A stretch of 64,000 bases of DNA from Scandinavium sp036495715 (GTDB taxonomy: Bacteria; Pseudomonadota; Gammaproteobacteria; Enterobacterales; Enterobacteriaceae). Below are positions 1 through 8,208 of this stretch, in pieces; position 1 is the stretch's first letter; every line of letters begins with the position of its first letter. The position numbers were made by a program, and so were the translations under genes. The DNA lies in assembly GCA_036495715.1 (NCBI GenBank), contig DASXML010000013.1, forward strand, positions 186,001-250,000. Direction: 5' to 3'. The notes beneath the pieces are model-generated. The model saw nothing but the letters and a program-made list of their open reading frames with translations. It made no database searches and was not told where the DNA came from.

Positions 1-100
1 ACAATAAGCCGTTAGCGGCATCACGACTCTGATCGTTAAAGCTCTGCGCACGCACCTGCTACACTCCCTCAACTATCCCCTAAAGAAAAGGCTGGTTCTG

Positions 101-967
101 ATGTCTGACAATAACTATCAACCTCCGAAAGTCTGGGAGTGGAAGCAAAACAACGGCGGCGCGTTCGCCAACATCAACCGTCCGGTCTCCGGCCCGACGC
201 ACGAAAAAGCATTGCCGGTGGGCACGCACCCGCTGCAACTCTATTCGCTCGGCACGCCAAACGGGCAGAAAGTGACGATCATGCTGGAAGAGCTTTTGTC
301 CGCCGGAGTGACCGCTGCCGAGTACGATGCGTGGATGATCCGCATTGGCGACGGCGATCAGTTCTCCAGCGGTTTCGTGGACGTGAACCCGAACTCAAAA
401 ATCCCCGCCCTGAGCGATCACTCGGTGAACCCGCCGCTGCGCGTGTTTGAATCCGGATCGATCCTGCTGTATCTGGCAGAGAAATTTGGTCACTTCCTGC
501 CGAAGGATCCGGCGGGACGCACTGAAACGCTGAACTGGCTGTTCTGGTTACAGGGCGCCGCGCCGTTCCTCGGCGGTGGTTTCGGGCATTTCTATAACTA
601 TGCCCCGGTCAAAATTGAGTACGCTATCGACCGCTTTACGATGGAAGCCAAACGTCAGCTCGACGTGCTGGATAAACAGTTGGCACGCAGCCGCTATGTC
701 GCGGGCGAGGAATACACCATTGCTGATATGGCTATCTGGCCGTGGTACGGCAATGTGGTGCTCGGCGCGGTCTACAACGCGGCGGAATTCCTTGATGCTG
801 GCAGCTACAAGAACGTGCTGCGCTGGGCGCAGGATGTCGGTAATCGTCCGGCGGTAAAACGTGGGCGCATCGTCAACCGCGCGCAAGGGCCGCTGAACGA
901 ACAGCTGCATGAGCGTCATAGCGCCAGTGATTTTGATACCAACACCGAAGATAAACGCCAGGCTTAA
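101..967 (+). CDS. yghU: YghU, GST-like disulfide-bond oxidoreductase
   Basis: 288 residues, the same length as E. coli YghU and alignable throughout. A thioredoxin-fold N-terminal domain begins near residue 45 (HPLQLYSLGTPNGQK) and includes the glutathione-contacting ESGSIL segment near residue 117. An all-helical GST C-terminal domain follows. The family (Nu-class GST relatives) binds two glutathione molecules and reduces disulfides rather than conjugating xenobiotics; it acts in the cytoplasm. The start is the ATG shared with the family. A strong hairpin terminator follows. In E. coli the next genes are the hydrogenase-2 (hyb) operon, which is missing here. Confidence 0.96.
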   Translation: MSDNNYQPPKVWEWKQNNGGAFANINRPVSGPTHEKALPVGTHPLQLYSLGTPNGQKVTIMLEELLSAGVTAAEYDAWMIRIGDGDQFSSGFVDVNPNSKIPALSDHSVNPPLRVFESGSILLYLAEKFGHFLPKDPAGRTETLNWLFWLQGAAPFLGGGFGHFYNYAPVKIEYAIDRFTMEAKRQLDVLDKQLARSRYVAGEEYTIADMAIWPWYGNVVLGAVYNAAEFLDAGSYKNVLRWAQDVGNRPAVKRGRIVNRAQGPLNEQLHERHSASDFDTNTEDKRQA

Positions 968-978
968 ACCTTTCCCGT

Positions 979-1010
979 CGACCGGACGTCATCGTCCGGT
1001 CACTTTTTTC
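979..1010 (+). terminator. Rho-independent terminator of yghU
   Basis: A GC-rich hairpin (GACCGGACG / CGTCCGGTC) is followed by a run of T, directly after the yghU stop codon. Confidence 0.85.
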
Positions 1011-1078
1011 TCGTTGTATATTTACACGCCAATACATTATTAGTATGAATATGTCTCACTCTGGCATATGGCATCTAA

Positions 1079-2101
1079 ATGTCTGAAATCGCCCTGAAAC
1101 AACAGATCCAGAATCTGAAAAAGCATAACGCCCGGCTGTTGCGCATTGCCCGTGATGCGAAGAGCAAGCTTAGCGCTACCCTCGACGGCACCGGCCTTTG
1201 TTTATGGCAGCTGGATATTCCCAGCGGGAAATTAATCATTTTCAACCGCCGCTGGGGCGCGATGCTTGGCTATCAGCCGAAAGCCCTGAGCGCCCGTTTC
1301 GATGTGTGGCGGGAGCATCTGCATCCGGAAGACAAAGCCCGGGTATTAGACGCGTTTTACAGTCATCTGGAAGGTAACGCGCCGTATTACGAAGCACTGC
1401 ACCGAATGCTGCACAAAAACGGCACCGTCACCTGGGTACTGGATCGCGGGCGCGTCAGTGATTGGGATGCCGACGGCAAGCCGTTGAAAGTCACCGGCAC
1501 CCACATTGATATGACCAAAGAGAAGCAGTATGAGGAACAGCTTTCTGCGCTGGCAAACCACGATCCCCTGACCGGGCTTGCGAATCGTCATGCGCTGTTA
1601 AAACACTTCGCGCAGATGCGCCAGGACGACGCCATGTGCGTGGCGTTTATCGATCTTGATGATTTTAAAGCGGTGAATGACCGATTCGGCCATCGTTGCG
1701 GTGATGAACTGCTGATTCAGCTCAGTCAGCGCCTGCGTGAAGCCTGCCCGCCGGGCAGCGTGGTCGGGCGACTGGGCGGCGACGAATTTGTGCTGCTACT
1801 GCCCTGCTCGCTCAACAGCCTTTTGGTGTGGAGCACCGCTCACAACTGCCTGCGCGCGGCGCTGACACCGTTCGAACTGGTAAGCGGCACCGCCTCGGTG
1901 GGCGCGTCTATCGGCATCAATGAAGTGCTGGCAGAAGACGACTTTAGCGGCGCGTTGTTGCGTGCGGATCTGTCGATGTATCAAATCAAACACACCGGAA
2001 AAAATGGCGCAGCTATTGGACAGTCGCTCATTTCGCTGTCGGGCGAAGACTCAGCGCTCGATGCGGTAGCCCGCCATGAAGTAGCGCACCGCCGTCTCTG
2101 A
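1079..2101 (+). CDS. PAS-GGDEF diguanylate cyclase
   Basis: 340 residues. A short N-terminal helical stretch leads into a PAS fold of the PAS_3 type (about residues 35-150; WREHLHPEDK is typical). A GGDEF domain follows with an intact RLGGDEF active site near residue 240, so it probably makes c-di-GMP from GTP. The RxxD product-inhibition site that often lies five residues before GGDEF is absent (the segment reads CPPGSVVGRL). No membrane segment is seen, so it is predicted cytoplasmic. It occupies the place of the hyb operon of E. coli. Its last 17 codons run antisense into the 3' end of yghW, so the C-terminal tail is probably not family-derived. I cannot assign a specific dgc name. Confidence 0.88.
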   Translation: MSEIALKQQIQNLKKHNARLLRIARDAKSKLSATLDGTGLCLWQLDIPSGKLIIFNRRWGAMLGYQPKALSARFDVWREHLHPEDKARVLDAFYSHLEGNAPYYEALHRMLHKNGTVTWVLDRGRVSDWDADGKPLKVTGTHIDMTKEKQYEEQLSALANHDPLTGLANRHALLKHFAQMRQDDAMCVAFIDLDDFKAVNDRFGHRCGDELLIQLSQRLREACPPGSVVGRLGGDEFVLLLPCSLNSLLVWSTAHNCLRAALTPFELVSGTASVGASIGINEVLAEDDFSGALLRADLSMYQIKHTGKNGAAIGQSLISLSGEDSALDAVARHEVAHRRL

Positions 2102-2338
2102 ATGGGCTTCGCGGAAGAAATCCATCACCCTCTCTTTATCAAGCCCGTAGCGGCGCGTTAGTACGCCCGCCTCCCAGGCGCTGAGCTGTCTGTCACCGGT
2201 TTGCTCAAACATCCGTTGGCTGAAACCCAGCACAAATCCTCGCTTATAATCAGCACAAAACTGCGCCACGTTACCTGCGCCTTCCGCTTGTGCCGAATTA
2301 AGACCAGCCATCAGGCCTTTACCAAAATGGTTATCCAT
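2051..2338 (-). CDS. yghW: YghW, DUF2623 small protein
   Basis: 95 residues, the same length as E. coli YghW, with the conserved segments NHFGKGLMAGL and KRGFVLGFSQRM. The DUF2623 family has no established function. The start is the ATG beginning MDNHFGKG; longer in-frame readings upstream are AT-rich and not conserved. It is convergent with the diguanylate cyclase gene and overlaps its 3' end by 51 bp. Confidence 0.92.
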   Translation of the reverse strand: MDNHFGKGLMAGLNSAQAEGAGNVAQFCADYKRGFVLGFSQRMFEQTGDRQLSAWEAGVLTRRYGLDKERVMDFFREAHSETAVRYFMAGYRIER

Positions 2339-2540
2339 CGCTGTTCCTTTATTCGATATATAAAAAATTATATAGCGAATTTTTAAGCAGGATCCAGCGA
2401 TTTTTAGAAACCTACCCATTCTGGAGAATGGCAGCAATTCCTCATCAATCACCCGCACTGTGATCGCCCGAACTTACCGGAACATTTTCAGGCGTTAGTA
2501 TAGAAACGTCGTTTCAAAATACAGACCAGAAGGAGCATCC

Positions 2541-3581
2541 ATGTCCTGGCTCGCCAGTTCCGAACGTTATCAACAAATGCAGTATCGCTATTGCGGCAAC
2601 AGTGGGTTGCAGTTACCTGCGCTGTCACTGGGGTTGTGGCACAGTTTTGGTCACATTCAGGCGCTCGATTCTCAACGCGCGCTGCTGCGTAAAGCCTTCG
2701 ATTTGGGCATTACCCATTTCGATCTCGCCAATAACTATGGGCCACCGCCGGGTAGCGCCGAAGAAAACTTTGGCCGTCTGCTACGGGAAGATTTTGCCGC
2801 CTATCGCGACGAGCTGATCATCTCCACCAAAGCGGGATATGACATGTGGCCAGGCCCGTATGGCGCCGGCGGTTCACGCAAGTATCTGCTTGCAAGCCTC
2901 GACCAAAGTCTTAAACGTATGGGCCTGGACTACGTCGACATTTTCTATTCCCACCGTGTCGATGAGAAAACGCCGATGGAAGAAACCGCATCCGCGCTGG
3001 CTCAGGCGGTGCAAAGCGGCAAAGCGCTGTATGTCGGCATTTCTTCTTATTCCACCGAACGCACGCAGCAGATGGTCGCGCTGCTGCGCGAGTGGAAAAT
3101 TCCGCTGCTCATCCATCAGCCTTCTTACAATTTGCTCAATCGTTGGGTGGATAAAACAGGCCTGCTCGACACGCTGGAAGAGAACGGCGTCGGCTGTATC
3201 GCCTTCACGCCGCTGGCGCAGGGACTGTTGACCGGCAAATACCTGAACGGTATTCCGGACGGCTCGCGGATGCAGGCCGAAGGCAAGAAAGCGCGTGGGC
3301 TGACGGAAAATATGCTGAGCGAAAGCAATCTGAGAAGCCTGCGTCTGTTGCAGGAAATGGCACAGTCACGCGGGCAAAGCATGGCGCAGATGGCGCTGAG
3401 CTGGCTGCTGAAAGATAACCGCGTCACGTCGGTGCTGATTGGCGCCAGTCGTCCAGAGCAATTGGAAGAGAACGTTCAGGCGTTGAATAATCTGGCCTTT
3501 ACGCCACAGGAGCTGGCGCAAATTGACCAGCATGTGGTGGACGGTCAGCTGAATCTCTGGCAGGCGTCTTCGGATAAATAA
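2541..3581 (+). CDS. yghZ: YghZ, aldo-keto reductase (L-glyceraldehyde 3-phosphate reductase)
   Basis: 346 residues, a full-length AKR14-family (beta/alpha)8 barrel. Conserved features include the catalytic tyrosine segment DLANNYGPPPGS (about residues 60-72), the STKAGYDMW strand with the catalytic lysine, the YSHRVD segment, and a C-terminal NADPH-binding stretch (VLIGASRPEQL). The family reduces L-glyceraldehyde 3-phosphate and methylglyoxal using NADPH, in the cytoplasm. An AGGAG ribosome-binding site precedes the ATG. Together with yqhD and dkgA about 8 kb away, this is one of three carbonyl reductases in the window. Confidence 0.96.
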   Translation: MSWLASSERYQQMQYRYCGNSGLQLPALSLGLWHSFGHIQALDSQRALLRKAFDLGITHFDLANNYGPPPGSAEENFGRLLREDFAAYRDELIISTKAGYDMWPGPYGAGGSRKYLLASLDQSLKRMGLDYVDIFYSHRVDEKTPMEETASALAQAVQSGKALYVGISSYSTERTQQMVALLREWKIPLLIHQPSYNLLNRWVDKTGLLDTLEENGVGCIAFTPLAQGLLTGKYLNGIPDGSRMQAEGKKARGLTENMLSESNLRSLRLLQEMAQSRGQSMAQMALSWLLKDNRVTSVLIGASRPEQLEENVQALNNLAFTPQELAQIDQHVVDGQLNLWQASSDK

Positions 3582-3590
3582 GCGCTATGA

Positions 3591-3621
3591 TTCCCCCGCG
3601 CTTTAGGCAAGGGGGAATTAT
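3591..3621. terminator. Terminator hairpin between convergent genes
   Basis: TTCCCCC and GGGGGAA arms enclose a 13-nt loop and are followed by an AT-rich stretch. It lies between yghZ and the convergent hypothetical gene and can serve both. Confidence 0.7.
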
Positions 3622-4125
3622 TTATACGTCGACAGGCGACACCCGTGGGCGCTGATATTCTGGCCACACCAGCATCACCAGCGACGGGTACGCATCGAGG
3701 CTGAAATCACGAAAACACTGTTGCAGGTTGAGTACATCGAGATCGCCACGCGGCACTTTCTCGCCGCTCAGACAGCGTTTTTTTATATTGTCATAATATT
3801 TATACACCGCCGAATTGAGATCGCTACAGCGCCGCTGAGCCTCAAATAACCCAGCAGTTGCATTTAATTCAGTGATGCTCATACGCTTTATTGTCGCATG
3901 AAGAAAATCAATATATTCATGATTAACCCGCCAGTACCATACCGGTGTAATCGCGTTCATCAACATGGAAAAATGGTCTTCGCCCTCTTCTTTGCTCAGC
4001 AATTTCACCTGAACGGGTTGTGGTTTTTCTTCCACAACGTCATGTTTAAAAATACCAGAGATGATTAAAATAATAACAACCGTAAGTAATAGCAGTGCTA
4101 TCACGAAATAGATAATACTGTTCAT
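3622..4125 (-). CDS. Unrecognised membrane-anchored protein
   Basis: 167 residues, not recognised. One strongly hydrophobic N-terminal helix (about residues 4-24, rich in I/L/V) is followed by a charged soluble domain rich in aromatic residues and cysteines. This suggests a single-pass inner-membrane anchor with the bulk in the cytoplasm or periplasm. The ATG at 4125 is chosen because a GGAG lies 7 nt upstream of it; an ATG four codons earlier has no ribosome-binding site. It is divergent from the two-gene pair starting at 4229, with about 100 bp between them that is AT-rich. E. coli has yqhA-yghA at this place, and neither matches. Function unknown. Confidence 0.7.
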   Translation of the reverse strand: MNSIIYFVIALLLLTVVIILIISGIFKHDVVEEKPQPVQVKLLSKEEGEDHFSMLMNAITPVWYWRVNHEYIDFLHATIKRMSITELNATAGLFEAQRRCSDLNSAVYKYYDNIKKRCLSGEKVPRGDLDVLNLQQCFRDFSLDAYPSLVMLVWPEYQRPRVSPVDV

Positions 4126-4228
4126 GGTTGGCTCCATTTTTTTTGATTTTAAATTTACGCCATGATATTGTCAACGAACCTCACACCTTTACCGCCCTTA
4201 TCCTGTTGAAACTAAAAGGACATCAGGC

Positions 4229-4633
4229 ATGATACCCGAGTCGCTGATCCCAGCACGCTTTCACATCTCAAATGCAGAGCACAATACCGGGGAAGCAGAA
4301 AATAGCGCTAATTTAACTCAGGGAAAGATAACCCTCGAAAACGTTGAGTCAGATATATTAACCGCCCCCGTCCGTAACGGCCAGTCGCGCAATATGTTGC
4401 TGGAAGAACACGACCGTCATATTAAAGACAGACTGTTTCGCGTGGTTAAAATTGAAGCCTTTGCCCGTGTTCTCAACGATCTGCAAATGGAAGGCGAAAT
4501 TGACATTCAGGAATTAAGTCAAATTATTGCCGAGCACACCGATAAAATTAATGAGGCGGGTAACGAAATTTGGCTTAATTTAATCACGCGTGAAAAAACA
4601 GCATCTCTTTTTTACAACTTTCAGGCTGAGTAA
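4229..4633 (+). CDS. Unrecognised soluble protein, first of a pair
   Basis: 134 residues, not recognised. The first 50 residues are polar and probably disordered (N, S, T, E rich). The rest is predicted helical and acidic, with no signal peptide or membrane segment. A GGACATCAGG stretch before the ATG can act as ribosome-binding site. The stop is 2 bp before the start of the next gene, so the two are almost certainly co-translated. It has lower GC than the flanking core genes. Confidence 0.7.
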   Translation: MIPESLIPARFHISNAEHNTGEAENSANLTQGKITLENVESDILTAPVRNGQSRNMLLEEHDRHIKDRLFRVVKIEAFARVLNDLQMEGEIDIQELSQIIAEHTDKINEAGNEIWLNLITREKTASLFYNFQAE

Positions 4634-4635
4634 AA

Positions 4636-5067
4636 ATGAATGAAGTTGATAATAATAATGCGCATTTGACTTTGGGCGACAAAAAAAGCGATGCGATCAT
4701 TTTTCAGCATAATCTCCAGGCGCTGAAAAACGAAAAAAATACGGTGATTGAAGAAACCGCAAAAGCGCTGGTTTCCATTCCCGTCGCACTGGTGCGCATG
4801 AAATGGCAGTACCGCCGGGAGATTTACGCTTTCCAGGTAAAAGAAGAGATCTACGGCGCAGCATTAGCCGATATCATTGAGCGAAATCCGCCGCTAAAAG
4901 AGAAAATTCTCGCGCATATTGAAGCGAGCTATCAGCACATTCTGGCTCGCGAAGCCGCCACTCTGCGCCTGCTACGTAAACTTTCTGACGGCAATTGCCG
5001 GACCGCCAACGTCAATATCGTGGCGCCGGAAGAAAATCTCCCGACGCCTGCCGTTATCAAATCCTGA
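4636..5067 (+). CDS. Unrecognised helical protein, second of a pair
   Basis: 143 residues, not recognised. It is predicted to be nearly all helical, with alternating charged residues between about 25 and 120 (coiled-coil-like) and a proline-containing tail. No signal peptide or membrane segment is seen. It begins 2 bp after its upstream partner. Its TGA stop abuts the stop of the convergent chemoreceptor gene in the shared hexamer TGATCA, so no terminator separates them. Function unknown. The tight arrangement of three unrecognised genes against a chemoreceptor suggests an acquired module. Confidence 0.7.
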   Translation: MNEVDNNNAHLTLGDKKSDAIIFQHNLQALKNEKNTVIEETAKALVSIPVALVRMKWQYRREIYAFQVKEEIYGAALADIIERNPPLKEKILAHIEASYQHILAREAATLRLLRKLSDGNCRTANVNIVAPEENLPTPAVIKS

Positions 5068-6522
5068 TCACACCAGCCGGAAGACCGAAATCGCGGTCTT
5101 CAATTCTCCGGTTTGTCGCTGCTGTTGCTGCGCCACCTGCATCGTTTGCGCTACGTGCTGCACGTTTTCCTGCACGCTGGCATCAATACTGGCGATGCTA
5201 CCGTTAATCTGCAAAATACTGGCACGCTGCTGGTCGCTCATTAACGACAGGGCTTCCACCAGGCCGTGCAGACTTTCAATACTGCCAATCATGACCTGCA
5301 TCGTTTTTCCGGCCAACTCCACCTGATTAGCGCCCTGTTGGGTACTTTCTACTGAAGCCGCAATCAGCTGACGAATGTCTTTCGCCGCACTTTCACAACG
5401 CAATGCCAGGGTGCGTACTTCCGCCGCTACGACGGCAAAGCCTTTGCCATGCTGACCCGCTCGCGCGGCTTCCACTGATGCATTCAGCGACAGAATGTTC
5501 GTCTGGAAGGCAATACCATCAATAAGTTCCAGAATGCCGTTAATGCGCAGCGATTCGTCCCGAATGTGGATCATCGATGCCATCGCCGCACGGATGTTTT
5601 CGCCGCCCTGTTGCGCCACGTCACTCGCCTGTAACGCCAGCCCTCGCGCTTCGCTCGCCTTTTCACTGGTTTGCGCCGCTGCGCCAAGCAGCTGTTCCAT
5701 CGCACAGGCAGCGATCGCCAGCGACTGGGCCTGATTGTCCGTTCGTTCCGAAAGCGCCGTATTACGCTGCAACAACGTCTGTGCATCTTCAAGCAGTTGC
5801 GTCACGCCGTGCGTCACCTGTACCAGCGTGCTGCGCATGGTGCCGAGCGTCAGGCTGAATGTCCGCGCAAATGAGGAGTGGCTGGTCGGTGCGTCCTGTG
5901 TCAGGGTCAGGATCCCCGGTTCGCGATTGATAACCGACGCCAGTTTGGCGACTTCGCTAGCAGAGCGCGCATCCTGCTCCATGCGCAGCGCCATCAACAC
6001 CAGAATGACGGTCTGCACCACCACAAATACGGCGTGCGTGATGACCATATCCAGCCCTGCTCCCATCGCAAATACCACCACGCCGAACAGGTCATATTCC
6101 TGCAGATAGTTGAAGGTCAGATGATGTACAGCGATCACCGCGGCCCCCATCAACAGCGGTTTCCAGTCGCGCCAGGCCAGCAGCGCCGACAGCAGAACAA
6201 ATACGGAGAAATGGTATTCCGTTTCACCTCCCCCCAGTTGAATCAGCAACGCAGACCAGGCCATCAGAATGAAAGCGAACAGCAGCCGCGTTGCCAGCTT
6301 GCCGGGCAACAGCACGCAGGACAACGTCGCCAGTGCGGCCAGTAAACTGCCCACAGCCAGTGCCAGCGCGGCTTGCCCGGTCATTAAGCCGAAGGCCAGG
6401 CACACAAACCACAGGATCCATACCAGCACCAACATTAAGCGGTCGGCGCGCTGGCGAATGGCGGTCAGAGAAATCAGGTCACGAGAAGGAGAGGCTGTGT
6501 CGAGTAAGGTCGGGAGGGTCAT
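5068..6522 (-). CDS. Methyl-accepting chemotaxis protein with multi-pass membrane sensor
   Basis: 484 residues from the ATG at 6522, preceded by a GGGGAT ribosome-binding site; an upstream ATG adds 15 atypical residues. The N-terminal half has about six hydrophobic segments (residues about 25-180) instead of a periplasmic sensor, including a HHLTFNYLQ motif seen in other bacterial multi-pass receptors and cyclases. No clear HAMP domain is visible. The C-terminal half is a chemoreceptor signalling domain with the conserved tip (FQTNILSLNASVEAARAGQ) that contacts CheA and CheW. There is no terminal NWETF-like pentapeptide, so adaptation would depend on other receptors. The probable input is a membrane-soluble or energy-state signal; this is inference. 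Confidence 0.9.
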   Translation of the reverse strand: MTLPTLLDTASPSRDLISLTAIRQRADRLMLVLVWILWFVCLAFGLMTGQAALALAVGSLLAALATLSCVLLPGKLATRLLFAFILMAWSALLIQLGGGETEYHFSVFVLLSALLAWRDWKPLLMGAAVIAVHHLTFNYLQEYDLFGVVVFAMGAGLDMVITHAVFVVVQTVILVLMALRMEQDARSASEVAKLASVINREPGILTLTQDAPTSHSSFARTFSLTLGTMRSTLVQVTHGVTQLLEDAQTLLQRNTALSERTDNQAQSLAIAACAMEQLLGAAAQTSEKASEARGLALQASDVAQQGGENIRAAMASMIHIRDESLRINGILELIDGIAFQTNILSLNASVEAARAGQHGKGFAVVAAEVRTLALRCESAAKDIRQLIAASVESTQQGANQVELAGKTMQVMIGSIESLHGLVEALSLMSDQQRASILQINGSIASIDASVQENVQHVAQTMQVAQQQQRQTGELKTAISVFRLV

Positions 6523-6751
6523 GCTGGATCCCCATGCTATGCAGGTAATGTTATGCCCCGTTTTCACGGCGCTTTTTTATGATGTTCCTGATAAGCGTAG
6601 AGAGGTTTAAGGCGTGCGCCAGCGGCGAAAGGAAATAATTAGCGGTGAAACATATCGTGAAAAAAACAGAATATATCAGCCAGTTACTGATTTTATTTTA
6701 GTCAGCGTAAGCGTCGGCAGAACCGGGTTAAATCAGGCAGTTTTTAGGTAT

Positions 6752-6778
6752 AAAAAAACCGGCGCGGAGCCGGTTCTT
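6752..6778 (-). terminator. Terminator downstream of exbD
   Basis: On the minus strand AACCGGC and GCCGGTT arms are followed by seven T residues, just after the exbD stop. Confidence 0.85.
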
Positions 6779-6793
6779 TACTGAAAGCCGTGA

Positions 6794-7219
6794 TTATTTT
6801 GCAGCGGCGTGCTCTTCGCCCACCAGGCCAATTTTCAGATAACCCGCCTGATGCAGGGTATCCATCACTTTCATCATCGTCTCGTAGTTCACGGTTTTGT
6901 CCGCGCGGAAGAAGATGGTGGTGTCTTTCTTGCCTTCGGTCAGCGCGTTAATCGCATTCACCATGGTGTCGTCGGTGATCGGATCATTGCCGAGGAACAG
7001 GGTGTTATCCGCTTTCACCGACAGATACACCGGTTTTTCCGGGCGCGGCTGCGGCTGGCTGGACGAGGCAGGCAGATTCACTTTGACATCAACAGTGGCG
7101 AGCGGGGCCGCCACCATGAAGATAATCAGCAGAACCAGCATGACGTCGATAAACGGCGTCACGTTGATTTCATGCATTTCGCCGTTATCGTCCAGATTTT
7201 CGTTTAGACGCATTGCCAT
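6794..7219 (-). CDS. exbD: ExbD, TonB-system proton channel subunit
   Basis: 141 residues, E. coli length. A cytoplasmic N-terminus (DNGEMHEINVTPFID) leads into one transmembrane helix at about residues 23-43, which carries the essential membrane aspartate of the FIDVMLVLL segment. A periplasmic domain follows. With ExbB it forms the inner-membrane motor that uses the proton gradient to energise TonB-dependent outer-membrane import of siderophores and vitamin B12. It lies 6 bp after exbB in one operon and is thus controlled by the Fur box upstream of exbB. Confidence 0.98.
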   Translation of the reverse strand: MAMRLNENLDDNGEMHEINVTPFIDVMLVLLIIFMVAAPLATVDVKVNLPASSSQPQPRPEKPVYLSVKADNTLFLGNDPITDDTMVNAINALTEGKKDTTIFFRADKTVNYETMMKVMDTLHQAGYLKIGLVGEEHAAAK

Positions 7220-7225
7220 TGGCTA

Positions 7226-7957
7226 TCACCCTACCCGTAATTTCTGGGTGGTGCGCACCGGCTGAGCGCCGCTGTCATTAAGGTCGAGATCGCGGCTTTG
7301 CAACAGCAGAACCTGTGCCGCCACATCACCGAGCAGCGCTTTGTGGCTGCCAATCATGCGGGCGAAAATGTTGTAGATAACCACCGCAGGAATAGCAGCA
7401 AACAGGCCGATAGCCGTTGCCAGCAGCGCTTCTGCGATACCCGGCGCAACGACCGCAAGGTTTGTGGTCTGCGTCTGCGCAATCCCGATGAAGCTGTTCA
7501 TGATGCCCCAAACGGTGCCGAACAAACCAATAAACGGTGAAATCGCTCCGATAGTTGCCAGATAACCGTTACCACGGCCCATGTGACGACCGGCAGCGGC
7601 CACACGGCGTTCCAGACGGAAACCGGTACGCTCTTTGATCCCTTCGTTATCTTCTGCGCCTGCGGAAAGTTCACGTTCGTTCTGCGCTTCGTTCAGCAGT
7701 TGAACGCTAAGGCTTTTCGCCGGGAAAGCGGCAGCAATTTCGCTCGCCTGATTCAGGGTGCGGGCTTCGCTCAACAGCTGTTGCTCACGCTTGAGGCGGC
7801 GCTTTTGCGACAGCAGTTCGGTACTTTTACTGAAGAAGATGGCCCAGGTGACAACCGATGCCAGAATCAGGCCGATCATGACCACCTTAACCACGATGTC
7901 GGCATGATGATACATACCCCAAACGGAGAGATCCGCCTGCATCAAATTATTACCCAC
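7226..7957 (-). CDS. exbB: ExbB, TonB-system proton channel subunit
   Basis: 243 residues with a GTG start, as in E. coli (MGNNLMQADLSVWG). There are three transmembrane segments: about residues 20-40, and two near 130-155 and 175-200 (TIGAISPFIGLFGTVWGIM and the PGIAEALLATAIGL region), belonging to the MotA/TolQ/ExbB family. Five copies surround an ExbD dimer in the inner membrane. It is the first gene of exbBD and is divergent from metC. The Fur box at about 8020 indicates iron repression. Confidence 0.98.
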   Translation of the reverse strand: MGNNLMQADLSVWGMYHHADIVVKVVMIGLILASVVTWAIFFSKSTELLSQKRRLKREQQLLSEARTLNQASEIAAAFPAKSLSVQLLNEAQNERELSAGAEDNEGIKERTGFRLERRVAAAGRHMGRGNGYLATIGAISPFIGLFGTVWGIMNSFIGIAQTQTTNLAVVAPGIAEALLATAIGLFAAIPAVVIYNIFARMIGSHKALLGDVAAQVLLLQSRDLDLNDSGAQPVRTTQKLRVG

Positions 7958-8019
7958 TCTGTTTCTCCAGGATCTAAATCACAAATTCTGAACGTAATAA
8001 TATCAAAACAGCGTCGAAT

Positions 8020-8045
8020 TGATAGTCGTTCTCATTACTATTTAC
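8020..8045 (-). promoter_or_regulatory. Probable Fur box upstream of exbB
   Basis: The segment GATAGTCGTTCTCATTACTA resembles the Fur consensus GATAATGATAATCATTATC. It lies about 65 bp upstream of the exbB start, where E. coli exbB also carries a Fur site. Match by eye only. Confidence 0.7.
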
Positions 8046-8173
8046 ATATTGACGCAATCATCGCTCAATTTCATTGCGCTCACGCAGTAAAAAAGGCGCT
8101 TTCCCTTCTTCTGGCAAAATTTTCTGCTTAATCTGTTTGTCTGTCGTACATCACCGTACAATCATGCTAGTTT

Positions 8174-8189
8174 AGACGTCCAGACGTAT
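8174..8189 (+). promoter_or_regulatory. Tandem MetJ boxes upstream of metC
   Basis: Two adjacent 8-mers, AGACGTCC and AGACGTAT, each match the met-box consensus AGACGTCT at six or seven positions. They lie 20 bp before the metC start and overlap its presumed promoter, implying MetJ/S-adenosylmethionine repression. Confidence 0.9.
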
Positions 8190-8208
8190 AAAAACAGGTA
8201 GAGCGAAC

